Assembly: GCA_023374025.1 (NCBI GenBank)
Contig: SIJG01000039.1
Span: forward strand, 1,250,825 to 1,314,824
Source: Heterodera schachtii
Lineage: Eukaryota; Nematoda; Chromadorea; Rhabditida; Heteroderidae
Direction of reading: 5' to 3'
DNA length: 64,000 nt
Part shown: positions 1-10,254 of the stretch, in pieces
How the letters are laid out: every line of letters begins with the position of its first letter
Position numbering within the stretch: position 1 is the first letter of the stretch
Program-made: the position numbers and the translations under genes
The notes under the pieces: model-generated
What the model was told of the DNA's origin: nothing
Databases searched by the model: none
What the model saw: only the letters and a program-made list of their open reading frames with translations

Positions 1-175
1 ATAATTATGTTCGTTTTTTGTTTAAACCAAAAAAAACTTACAAAGTTTAGCTGAGAAATTTTTTTTTGTATCATTAAAAAATCCGAATAATTGATCGATT
101 CGAATCCGGTTTTTTGCGTTCGACGTGAAAAAAGCTCAGCAATACGCTGGTTCTAAAAACAACGAACATAATTAT
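1..175. repeat. small foldback (MITE-like) element at window edge
   Basis: The ends are inverted repeats: ATAATTATGTTCGTT at the first base and its reverse complement finishing near 175. The interior is AT-rich with no coding potential. The left end coincides with the window edge, so the element may extend further and no target duplication can be judged. Confidence 0.5.
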
Positions 176-461
176 GCGCCGAACTAATAATTTATAGTCC
201 TAATAACTAGCTTAAAATTTTTTAAAAATTTCGGCGAGAAATGTGTGAAACGCGAGCATTAACTGACTGGAATTGTTCTGACTGCCAATCTTTTATACAT
301 TTGGTCTTTCCGCGCGCGATTTCTCTCCATTTTCCTTCTCAATTTTTTTTTTCTGCCCCTTTCTCTCTATCTCTCTCTCAAGTTTCTCGCACGCTCATTT
401 CTCTCACAATTCTCTTCATTCACCACTTTATTTTCCACCCATCCATTTATTCACTCAACAG

Positions 462-700
462 ACCAACAATGGCACTCCACATGCTAATGCTGTATCAACC
501 GCTGCTGCTGCCACCGCTCCAACCTCCCATTTGGCACTGCTGACTGCACGTGAAGCATTGCTATAATGGGCTCGCCATGTTACGTCCGGATACCCCGGTG
601 TCAATGTTGCCAACTTTTCCGGCAGTTGGAAGGACGGGTTGGCATTCTGTGCCCTTCTGCACTTTTACCATCTCTGGCTGATAAACTCGGAAGAAATGAT
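462..700 (+). pseudogene. spectraplakin CH2 actin-binding domain exon, with in-frame stop
   Basis: After an acceptor (tcaacag, 455-461) a frame reads TNNGTPHANAV, an Ala/Thr-rich linker, then LLTAREALL, a stop (TAA at 562-564), and [19 protein letters not shown] followed by [14 protein letters not shown]. The second part is the hallmark of the second calponin-homology domain of spectraplakins (ARxALLxWAxxxTxxYPGVxVxNFxxSWxDGLAFxAxxHxxRP). The stop stands where a residue is expected just before the conserved Trp, and after HFY the match decays with no clear donor. In the family CH1-CH2 binds F-actin upstream of the plakin domain, which is the order seen here. Either a sequencing error or, more likely given the decayed end, a dead exon. 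Confidence 0.72.
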
Positions 701-1266
701 CTGACTGATCAGTATAGAAAATTAATTGAATTTTTTTTCTAAAATTTTATGGCCACGAATTTGAGAGTTTAAATTTTGGCGTTTGCCTTTGATTTTGCTG
801 AAATTTTTGGAACTGATTTTTCTAAACATTTTATTTTAAATTTATAAATAAATTTGCAAGTCTTGGTGGATGAGCCAAAGTTTTTGTTTGTCCACAAGAC
901 CTTGTGGGGCAAATCCTAGTGATCGACACAAATTTCTGCTGATCTCCCCGATCAGTCAAGCGCATTTTTGCACTTTCATCTTTCACTCTCTTCCTACTCT
1001 CGCCATCCTAAACTCTCAAACTTTCTTTGCCATTTCACTTGTGCAAAATTTAGTGTGCTGCGCGTTTTACTTATTGGCATTAATATAGCCCATTAAATCA
1101 GTCACCATAATGGCAAGACATAAACTGATCAGACGGGGATGAGGATTTCTCGCAAAGATTGATCAAGTTGAACCTAGCTAAATATTCTGATAGCTTATCA
1201 GGGCATAACAATGTTTATCAGCCGTCCTTGCTGCTGTACCACACGCCAACCTCTATTTCTTATCAG
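701..1266. other. intergenic/intronic stretch, no gene seen
   Basis: AT-rich sequence between the CH2 remnant and the first plakin-domain exon. It contains several TGATCA hexamers and a TTATCAG acceptor at its end (1260-1266). No convincing exon was found; frames here lack conserved motifs. Confidence 0.5.
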
Positions 1267-4200
1267 GGCAACTTGGACGACTTGGTCTCTCGGCTGACGC
1301 GCGGCATTGGCATCACCAACGAAAAGTTGGATCATCTGTTGACCCGCATTGACTCGGTAGATGCAGCGGAACGTGGCGAACGCATTGAACTGTTGGAGCG
1401 ACAGATGCGCGAAATTGGGGACGACCTGCACATGCTGAAGCCACCCATTGACGAGCTGTTCCTGGACGTGGACACGCTGCGGCAACATCGGCACGCGGAC
1501 GCGGCCGACTTCAACAAACAGTGAGCGGATAATCAAGGGATTTTTAAAATCATTTCATTTACTGGAAACTGAGCTGGAATTCCGACTGCTGATTTAAAGG
1601 GATTGAAGCATCTTACCAATCAATGATCAGAAATCACATTGATAAAATTAGTGGTAATTTTAGAGCGCGTACTTTTGAAAATTCAAGATAAGATTAGATA
1701 TTTTGATCCGATTTCAGGATTATATGGTCCTGTTCGGTCTTTAGTAATCTCCGAACGGTTTTCATTTTTGAATATGGAAACTTATAGAGCATTTTCAGTG
1801 AAGCTCGAGACCGAGGATTGACCACGAAACTAAAAACCTTTTAGTTCCTAAGTATAGGATGAGAAATTAAGGGGGACGGGGAGGATCAACGAATTAGAAT
1901 AAGAAATTTCAAAATTATTATTTTTTTATAAATCGGTAAAGTGCTGATCATAATTTGTCAGGGACGGGGAGGATCAACGAATTAGAATAAGAAATTTCAA
2001 AATTATTATTTTTTTCTAAATCGGTAAAGTGCTGATCATAATTTGTCAGAGTTATTGGCCTGGAACAACGTCGAACTGTCTACCTCTACCGTCTGAAAGA
2101 CGAACTGATGCGACGCCTTGGCCTCAGCCAGGGAGCACGCGACGTCACTGAACGGTACTCGACCGCATCGTCCGGCACGCGTGGCAACGCTTTTTGTCGA
2201 GTTGAGGATGCCATCCAATGGATTTGTGATCGAATGGTACGTTTGATGTTTAAATTTAATTTGGGATGCTGTTCACTGTTCCTTAATGAGCCAGGTTAGG
2301 GTTAGGGTTTATATTGGTTTGATTTTCCTAAACCAACAAGTTCCAACTGATCATTAGCATTTATACTGTGCTTATACAGAAAGGCTTTGATCACTTCAAC
2401 TCCGCAGTTTAAACTGACTTAAAAAGGCGTCTGATCACTTTCTACCTTCGGTATTAACTGATCCCTAAATTGAATTGATCAGAAAAATAGCATTGCTGAC
2501 CAATTTATGCGAATTAGGGCTCCTATTTATGGTCGCAGGCTTAATAAACCCGTTTATTTCAGAACAAGCTGAACTCTGAGACGCTGGAAGTGTTAGAGCA
2601 AATCTTCGAGCAGCACAAGCTGGACAACAGGGACATTCAGGACTTTCGAAAAACGGTGGACGGATTAAAAAAAAATATTTAATTAAACAATTGGAAGTGA
2701 TTCTGAAATTCCATTTTTTGGTCTTGGATTCCGATAATTTAACCGGTTATATACCGTATATTCTCATATAACAATCTCGACTAAGATGACCATGATCAAA
2801 AATCATTTCCTGGATCCTTCTACTATATCCGTTTTCTGATCACTTTTTAATTTATCAGGCTGAAGTGTCAGCAGTGAAAATGATGGAGTCGGAGTACCAA
2901 CAGTTGCGCGAACTGTCTGCCGGGCGCATGGTCGATTTGGTGGGTTGGCTTGACACCATGCTTAATTAAGTCCCCTAATTGGGCAATAAAATTAAGCGAT
3001 TAGCCAGTTAATTTTGGCCATTGTCTCTTAATGATCATATTTTCTGTCTTGTTTATTACTGATCAACCCAATGCTTTCTGATCATAGGACGCGCTGATTG
3101 CCTTCATCCGTGCTGCTCAATTTGAACTGCTTTGGGCCCATCAGCGTGAAGAATTGAAAATGACGCGCAATTGGAGCGACTTGGAACGCCTGAACATTCG
3201 AATGCTGCAAAACTACTTCAAGCAGGTGGTTGGGCAGGCGTGAATGTGCGTGACTAATTGGGCCTAATTGGCTGGAAAATAAATTGTGAAAAAAAAAGTT
3301 TTTTTTTTTTTGTTAGATTGGGATCGAGCATTTAAAAATTATTGAAATTTTGCCGATTAGCCATAAAATTATCGAAATTTAAGTTTTAATTTCTTCGTCA
3401 TCGGCATTATCAATGGATTAGTAATTTAAAAAAAGTTAATAGAATTTATGGGCAACAACTTATCATTGCATGCAAAATGAAAATTTATTTTATAGTCAAA
3501 CCTATAAAAATTTCATAAATTTTCAATAAATTAATTTTTTTTTTATTGCAAAACTAAGTTTTTCTAAAATCTTGATTAATTTCCAAATGATATTATTTAT
3601 GGATGAATAAATGATCAGAGGATAGAGTAATGAATTTGAATTCCATTACGGAAAAGTTCAACTTTGTTGTTGCCATTTAGCTGCCCCATGAGATTGAGCT
3701 GCACGAGAAGCAGTTCAACGACGTGCACAACCAGGGCACCGCGCTGATCAACCAACGCCATCCGGCGGGCGAAGTGATCGAAGTGTACTTGAGCACCATG
3801 CAAAACCAATGGGATTGGATGCTGAACCTGAGCAAGTGCATGGAGGGCCACCTGCGCGACGCGTACAATGCCAAGGCATTTGTGGAGGAGTCGGAGCAGC
3901 AAATGCAGCAACAATTGGTCAGTTTGGCTCTCAGTACAGTGGGGGAGGTATCGTCGGTTTCGGCTCAGGAAAATATCAGAATTACAAAATATTTATTTCC
4001 ATTTACTTCCATTTTTTCAATTAAACATCTTTTTGCCACAATTTCCTTTCTTCATTTTTGTTTTTTTCTAATTAATTCCGTTATAATAACTTTTTTTAAA
4101 ACTTTTTTGAATTTTCTTTTGTTGATTAAAAAACAAATCCATACAAAATCCTAACAAGCCTTTGGCTTTGTTTCTTCCTAAGCGCTCCAAAAATTGATAA

Positions 4201-4683
4201 AAAAAACAATCTTTCTGCTTTAAATCCTCTTAAGCTGGCTATACTAAAAATGCCAAAATCCAAACCGTTTGACTACATTTTAATTTTTTAAATTTTATTT
4301 TATACTTTAAAATTGTGCCTCAAAATCCCAATTGTGACTCAATTCTACAGGACCACCTTGATCATGAATATTCTCGTACTGATTTTTCGCTGGACGATGG
4401 TGAACAGATGTTGCGCCAGCTTGACTTTGTCCGTGAATACATCCAACAATTGCATGCGCGACTCCTTTCATTGACTGACAGGTGAGCAATAACATACCAT
4501 TTTTGGCACATTTTCTTGGCACGGCATTTGCAATTTTTCAAAATTTTTATTTATTTCAAGGTGTGCCCAAATTTCACCGCTTTTGCAACATGGCGAACGC
4601 ATTTCAAAACCGCTGCCGGTGATGGCATTTAGCGAACACAAAAGCAAGGACAAAATTTACATCAGACAAGGCGAGAAATCGTT
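1267..4683 (+). CDS. vab-10: spectraplakin (VAB-10/MACF/dystonin family) plakin-domain exons, partial, left copy
   Basis: Eight consecutive exons join in frame with consensus splice sites: 1267-1520, 2050-2236, 2563-2655, 2859-2939, 3088-3225, 3681-3917, 4351-4481 and 4561 to about 4683. The product begins NLDDLVSRLTRGIGI and is almost all helical spectrin-repeat sequence (WICDRM, AAQFELLWAHQREELKM, NQWDWMLNLSKCME). The last exon gives KPLPVMAFSEHKSKDKIYI, matching the SH3 that interrupts spectrin repeat 5 of plakins. Spectraplakins link actin, microtubules and intermediate filaments; in C. elegans VAB-10 holds epidermal attachments. Exon 4 lacks 27 bases present in the right-hand copy at 34899-35006. 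No downstream exons follow; the sequence runs into AT-rich repeats. Family assignment is firm. Whether this piece is expressed is doubtful, because CH2 upstream carries a stop and the gene is truncated. Confidence 0.85.
1873..2048. repeat. 88-bp tandem duplication spanning an intron 3' end
   Basis: The segment starting gggacggggaggatcaac at 1873 recurs at 1961, period 88, with one or two differences. Each copy ends in the acceptor-like tttgtca, but only the second completes AG and leads into the exon at 2050. The right-hand spectraplakin copy has one unit only (35816-35915), so the duplication arose in the left copy. Confidence 0.85.
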
Positions 4684-4689
4684 TTTTTG

Positions 4690-6046
4690 TTTTTCTTATC
4701 TGACCGTTTCAAAGATCTTTTTGTTCTCAAAAACGTATAAAAAATAAATGTATAAAAAATTTTTTATATATGTTTATATTTCTAATAAAAAACTTTTTAA
4801 TTAGTAAAAATGCATTAATATTTTGAGTATATTTCAATTGAAAAAGAAATATCGAAGAATTTTGGAAAAGTTTTCAAAAGCAATATTTTTGTTAAAAAAA
4901 CTTTGGAGAAAGTTTTTTTCAATTAGGGGTGAATTTTTTGAAATTATTTACATCTCATTTCTTCAAGATGTATTTTCATTTTTATCATATTTTATTTTCC
5001 GATGAAAAGTGCACAGAAATTTTAAGTATTTGCCTGCAAATGCCATCCCGATTTATAAAAATTTTAAAGATGGTTTTTCTCTCCATACACTTATTTTTTT
5101 CAATCGCCAAATTAAGCTATTATTGGGACTTTTTTACTTCAATAAAAGAATTAAATAAATTATTCTGTACACACCTCTATATTGAATAAATTTGGAAAGC
5201 AACTAAGAAAAACGAAACAAAAGATCAAATTTAGAACTTTTTTAGGTCTATGAATTTCTTTTTCACTAATATTTTTAAGAAAATATTTACTACATTTTTA
5301 TAAAATTTAACTTTTGGTTCTTTAAAAATAATGAATTTTAATTCATCAGCATTAACTATTTTAATAAAATATAAAGAAATTGTGTTTGTCCTTTCTATTT
5401 TCTAGCTGTCCATTATTTGGCCACAGTTCTACTGTCGTTGGATCTTTCTCAGAATGCTAAAAATTTTAATAATGCTGGGCGAACAGTTATTTAGGATTGT
5501 AAATTATATGGACTAAAAATCATATGAATCATAAACTATGGAGTAAAAAAGCCAGAAATATGGGCAAAAAAGCTAAAAATGGCCAAATATAATTAAACCC
5601 TCGAAAATTTCTTAAAATGTATGCATATACAATATTTGCTTAAACAAATTTAAAAAACACTAAAAACTACAAAAATTACAAACCAATATTCGTTCTTTTT
5701 TGGGCGGATTTATTTTTTTAAATTTCCAAGACGTCGATTTGCATTTTATTTGTAAAATTTATTAAAAGTGGCCCAAATATAACTAAAAAAAATGCAATTT
5801 AAGGATTTATCCCGAAAATCCCCAATATCGACTAAAAACCCTCCCAAAAGAAAAGTTTTAACATAGCAATACTATTTTTGGGCCCCTTCGTAGTATATCG
5901 TAGAAAAAATATAAATCCCTATAATTTACAATCCTATTTATATATATTACCTTTGAATTTCACCTTCAAGAAGGATTTTTTTTTCCAGGAGACGATATGC
6001 TAGCTGAATTAAATATTATTTAATTTTTAATGAAGCTCATACATAC
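4690..6046. other. AT-rich repeat-derived stretch without genes
   Basis: Very AT-rich sequence. 4690-4800 still matches the inverted duplication arm (32816-32925, reverse complement). 5492-5936 is a TIR element described separately. No exon-like frame with conserved motifs was seen. Confidence 0.6.
5492..5936. mobile_element. MITE with 17-20 bp TIRs
   Basis: Left end TAGGATTGTAAATTATATGG at 5492; right end is its near-perfect reverse complement, ccctataatttacaatccta, ending at 5936. The interior is AT-rich with repeated ctaaaaa and gccaaa motifs like those in the hAT-type MITE at 21303-21942. I could not identify a clean target duplication, so the superfamily is a guess from resemblance. Confidence 0.65.
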
Positions 6047-6226
6047 TTCCTTGATGACATCCATTATCTCTTTGGTTTTAAAGAGCTCAACCATTTCATC
6101 TTGCGTCTTTATGACGAGGGCATTTGCCTTTTCGTTGTTTTTTGGGCCGCACGCAGTCTTCAACTCGGGGCCAAATTCAAATGGTACTTTCGTTGGAGGG
6201 TTCGGGTTGTTGTCAAAGCGACACAC
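6047..6226 (-). CDS. unrecognised coding exon (60 codons)
   Basis: A 180-nt open frame is bounded by an acceptor (CTCTAAG before 6226) and a strong donor (GAA|GTATGT, 6046 downward). It encodes a hydrophilic segment beginning VCRFDNNPNPPTKVPFEFG and ending with a charged helix (QDEMVELFKTKEIMDVIKE). It lies 1.5 kb downstream, on the same strand, of the peptidase M41 exons at 7750-8143 and could be a later exon of that gene, but I recognise no family in it. Confidence 0.4.
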
Positions 6227-7749
6227 CTTAGAGATTAATTCATTAAAATCAGGCTCCGCATCATAAAAAGTTATTTTTTCCCAGAATGACGAATTTCCTC
6301 AAATTGTTTCTTTTTTCCCGGAATGAATTTTATCAAAATTTTTTATTTCCGCTAAGCAATTTAAGCATTTTTCAAAAACAACGCTCAGCTATTAAAAGTT
6401 ACAATTAAGAATTCAAGTGTGATAAAAGATTTTTACCAGAAAATAAACTTTGGATTTGTGTCAATTTGTTAAGAAAAATATGAGTTTTTAGGGGGTTGTG
6501 CGGTGCTATTGCGCCGCCGTGAGAAAGTTGTAATTTTGACATTCTTTAAACAGTTTTTCACTGAAAATTATCTACCGTATCTTCTCTATTATAACCCATT
6601 CTTTATAGATTCGCCAGTCTCTAATTAAAAACTAATTTATTTTAAAACTTTAATAAAAAATTAATTATAAAATAAAACTCGTGTTATGAATTTTCAAAAT
6701 TTAGCCTAAATTTCTCTGGCTCAAAAAAGAATTTTCAAAATTAAAAAAATCTAAACTAGGCAAATAGCTTTTTAAGATTTTTTAGCAACAGATTCTAAAA
6801 AAATCTAGAAAATAGGCACTAATAGGTAACTCAAAAAGTTGCTTAACAATAACAACAACAACTGAAAAACATGTTTTTATTGTGTTTCAGGTCACTGGGG
6901 ATTCAGGAAAAAATAGGCAAAAACCAAAAAATTAAATCTAGGCTTGACCATATTAAAAATAAATTTAAAAAATACCCTTTACGAGAATAGCTTTTTTTTA
7001 TTCTAACGGCCAAAATTATTTTTTCTATTATTTTCAAACGTCGCAGCGCTGGGGCGTAAAGGTAAGAATTTGTAATGGTCTTGCAGGAATTTGTAGCGTT
7101 ATTGCGCAAAAAATGACATTTTTCCATTTTGGGGTCAATTCAAAAAAAATAGTGAGTAAAAATACCAAAATAGTGATAAAAAAGTGGCAAAACGTGCAAA
7201 ATAGTAACATAATTTTAGCCAAAAAGTGCCGGAGCGCAAAATAGTGATTTCTAGTGACCATGTTTTCCATTTTTCGCGATTATGTCCATATCCACATTTT
7301 GACAATTTTCCAAAAAAATTTTATTAGAACGGCCCCCATCAGCTAAATTGGATTTTGACCCACAAAATTTAAAAATTTTTCTTAAAACTACATTTTTATG
7401 AAAAAATTTTAACGAAAATATTGATTAATTTAAATTTTCTTAAATTAGTTTAATGATTTTAATAGCATATTTCGCTATTTAGAAAGCTTTATTTTGCATT
7501 AAGCGAATTTGAAGAAAATTTTGAAAAATTATACCCTCAATTTGGAAAAATTTATGCCAGAATTTTTGCAACTATATGTCCATATTTTGAGATTTTCGTC
7601 CATGTTTTATGGCAATATTGCGCGATTTTTATTCATATATTTCCGAACCCTAGACACAGAATCCAAAATTTTTAATGTAGAAATGCGTTTTTTGAGCTCC
7701 TTTCTTCAAAAATTTATAATTATTAAAAATTGCGAACTGTTTAGCCTAC

Positions 7750-8143
7750 AATGATTTCAGCCGCTTTTAGCGCAGCGACTAAGTCAGAGAATGCTCCGTT
7801 CCGATTCAGGTTGTTAAATATGAGAGTTTCGGCGATTGTTGACCCTTAAAGGTTTCTATACAAAAACAAAAAGATTGATTTAAAATGACCAAGAAAATAT
7901 TTCATATATGCCGTTAATTCATTTTTGGTGTACAGCTCGCGATAATTGATCCGCGTTTCACCTCTCGAACCCTCGGCTGGTTCGATGGTCATCTGTATTA
8001 AACAAAAACAATTAAAAAATTAAATTTTCTTACAAAGACAATTTTGGCACAATGACGATCTAACCAACACGCTACAGCGTGGCCAGTCTCATGGAAACTA
8101 GGCCGCTGTTCTTCCACAGCAATGGAGTTCCATTGCATCATTG
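7750..8143 (-). CDS. peptidase M41 (FtsH/AFG3L2/YME1-like) fragment
   Basis: Three exons join with matching phases: 8143-8034, 7992-7890 and 7844-7750. They encode SFHETGHAVACWL (the HExxH zinc site, usually HEAGHA), then MTIEPAEGSRGETRINY, YTKNELTAYMKYFLGG, and STIAETLIFNN with GAFSDLVAALKAAEI. This is the M41 order: HEAGH; KVTIxPRG; YxxExLxxxxxxLGGRxAE; GAxxDLxxAT. M41 proteases are membrane AAA proteases of mitochondria. No AAA module is visible upstream, and the Gly-Arg of the LGGR motif is altered, so this is either a divergent nematode M41-only protein or a decayed copy. Related HETGH/HEAGH fragments occur at 43218, 44086 and 45780 on the other strand. Confidence 0.7.
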
Positions 8144-8700
8144 CTGACACGAACTTTAAAATAAGGGAAAACTTGTCAACTATAGTATTTTTTTGCTTAA
8201 TAATAAATTTTTTAAGCAATTTTTTACAGCTTGGAGTTTATGGTTGTGATTTTCCATAGTTTTGCCAGATTGGCAAGACCAGTTTCGGCAAGTGAGTTAA
8301 GTATTAGTATCGCTGGTTTATCTACCGTATTTCCTAAAATAAAGCCCCGCCGGGGGCTTTATTTTTTCAACTCCCACACCCAAAAGAAGAGCTTAATTTA
8401 GTGATATTGAACTAACATAGATGTACTTTATTTTCAACTCTCTTTTTCAAATTCGAAATGCTATTTTTGGAAAATTTTTGCAAAATTTTTAACCGCTTTT
8501 GAGCGATTTTGCAACACACGGCCATTTTTTTGGGTCCTGATCACGACATCTTGTTATGCATTTTCTACCTCATACAATTTATTGTATTTATTTTTCAGAC
8601 AAAATTTGTGTTAAAATTCACTATATATGAAATTTTATTTGTGTACCATGCCAAAGATTTGTAGGGCCCGATGCACTTACCAACCATGTGGGTTTTTTTA
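8144..8700. other. intergenic, contains a perfect GC hairpin
   Basis: At 8336-8365 a 13-bp stem (AAAATAAAGCCCC ... GGGGCTTTATTTT) flanks a 4-base loop. It resembles the termini of the TACCGTAT-type elements (compare 39045) rather than a bacterial terminator. No gene was seen in the rest. Confidence 0.5.
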
Positions 8701-8832
8701 AAAACTGTAAATTAAGAAAGAAGCTAATTCATTATTTTTTTTTTTAAAACTGTAAATTAAGAAAGAAGCTAATTCATTATTTTTTTTTTTAAAACTGTAA
8801 ATTAAGAAAGAAGCTAATTCATTATTTTTTTC
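8701..8832. repeat. 45-bp tandem repeat, about three copies
   Basis: The unit aaaactgtaaattaagaaag followed by aagctaattcattat and a T-run starts at 8701, 8746 and 8791. Copies are nearly identical apart from T-run length, implying recent slippage or unequal crossover. Confidence 0.9.
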
Positions 8833-10100
8833 AGTTTTTGTGACATTTTTTTTTTGTTTGGTTTATAGGATATATTTTGGGGGGTTTTTTCGCACATTTA
8901 AATGATAATTGGCGTTTTTTAGTAATTAAAAATAAAAATCCTAGCCCTCGTTAAAGTAGAACCCTTTTTATTGTCAAGCATTCAAACAACAGCATGCGAT
9001 TACTCTTATTCTTCCAAAAAAAAAATTTTAATTCTTGTACGGACCAAATCATTGTTGTCGTTGTGGCATGGTGTGCGAGTGTTGGAGCTCATAGTTGAGT
9101 TGGAGCCAATCGCTGTGAACAATGGGACAGATAATAACACCGCCATGCTTTTTCTGGGAACCCGCGACAAAGCTGTTTTGAATCCCGGTAATCCTATCCC
9201 AGGAAAACCAGAATCTCACCATTATTCCAGATATTCTTTTAAATAAATTTATTAATGCTACGGCGGCACTCTTTAAAGAACGACAAAAAATTAGTGTAGA
9301 AGAAAAAATAATATTTTTTTATTCACGAAATTGCCTCAAATTTTGTTTTTTTATGGGTTCGACGTTTTGAAATATGTATATTTGATCAGACCACTCTTTC
9401 AAGTTAAGTGGCCAAATTATAGAAAATATAGGAGACTTTGTTCTGATCAAGTATATGCTAACCTTTTGTCGAAAAGAAACACTGTGAAAAGATAAGTATG
9501 AAAAAATTATGAGAAAATTATTCGCACAAAATTATGAAAAAAAAAACTAAATTTACTACAAAATTGCTTTTGAAGGGTATGTCTACGAATCTCTGTAGAT
9601 AATGTGAAACATTTGTGATTTTTTTTGTTGTAGATTCTGCGTACAATCTTCTTAAAAACAAAAAATTTTTGTCAGACTAATATATTCATGTTTTTTGTGA
9701 TATTTATGGAACGAAATTGCATGGACCAGAAATGCCGGGACCTGGCCGAAATTTTCAATTCGGAAAGAAAATAGCGAAAAGTAGGCAAAAATATTTCAAA
9801 AATTAATTTTAATTATTTTTTAATGTAAATATAAAAAACTTTTTAAAATATAAAAAAAACCAAAAATTCGTTCTTTTAAAATTTTGCTTAAAATTATTCT
9901 CAATTGTTTTTAATTTGAAATAGCTAATAAACTAAAGCGTATTTGGTATGCCTTTCCACGATATAAGCCATATAAGCAGGTACTTAAGTTATTAAATTTA
10001 TCTTATTACATTGTTTTTCACTTAAATCTTTTACTTTTTCCATTTCTTCAATATTTTTCGACAAGGCGCTTAAAGCGGCAGCTGCTGATGGTCTACTTAC
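8833..10100. other. AT-rich stretch; one unrecognised ORF
   Basis: Mostly low-complexity AT sequence. A plus-strand frame at 8971-9246 (91 codons, ending RDKAVLNPGNPIPGKPE then SHHYSRYSFK) is less biased in composition than its surroundings, but it has no recognisable family or splice context. I do not call it a gene. 9250-9980 shows nothing codable. The segment 9984-10086 (-) reads AAALSALSKNIEEMEK and may belong to the small secreted ORF just upstream. Confidence 0.4.
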
Positions 10101-10254
10101 GGGTGAGTTTCGTGCATTCCAAATGGCGAAACTTGGCAAGGCTGTCATTACCATAATGGCACCCTTCGAATGCAGCACGATGATATTCAGTGGCTGATGC
10201 TGTAGACGAGTAGAAAAATAGAACTGCCAAAACAATAATGAATGTATGAACCAT
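10101..10254 (-). CDS. small secreted protein, first exon with signal peptide
   Basis: From the ATG at 10254 the frame encodes a textbook signal peptide (MVHTFIIVLAVLFFYSS, TASA cleavage site) followed by TEYHRAAFEGCHYGND and ECTKLT. A GTAAGT donor sits at 10100. If the donor is ignored the frame stops two codons later. A second open stretch 16 nt further on (10084-9984, AAALSALSKNIEEMEK ... QCNKINLIT) looks like the rest of the protein, but the gap is too short for an intron and it is in another frame. So either a frameshift has occurred or the real second exon lies elsewhere. A TTTTGACAG acceptor just upstream (about 10263) would suit spliced-leader trans-splicing. Small secreted Cys-containing proteins are common nematode effectors; no family was recognised. 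Confidence 0.5.

Noticed and set aside
241..543. 100-codon plus-strand ORF
   Set aside because: It overlaps the CH2 linker exon in a different frame; the conserved CH2 sequence is in the other frame.
2293..2311. Telomere-like ttagggttaggg in a spectraplakin intron
   Set aside because: Only two units, present in both duplicated copies (35559-35577), and nematode telomeres are TTAGGC; chance or trivial slippage.
3615..4522. Minus-strand ORFs over 3.6-4.5 kb and the matching plus-strand ORFs over 33.3-34.2 kb
   Set aside because: Antisense shadows of the spectraplakin exons; the sense frames carry splice sites and plakin motifs.
8336..8365. Strong GC hairpin resembling a bacterial terminator
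   Set aside because: Eukaryotic context, no gene ending there, symmetrical flanks; better explained as a TE terminus.
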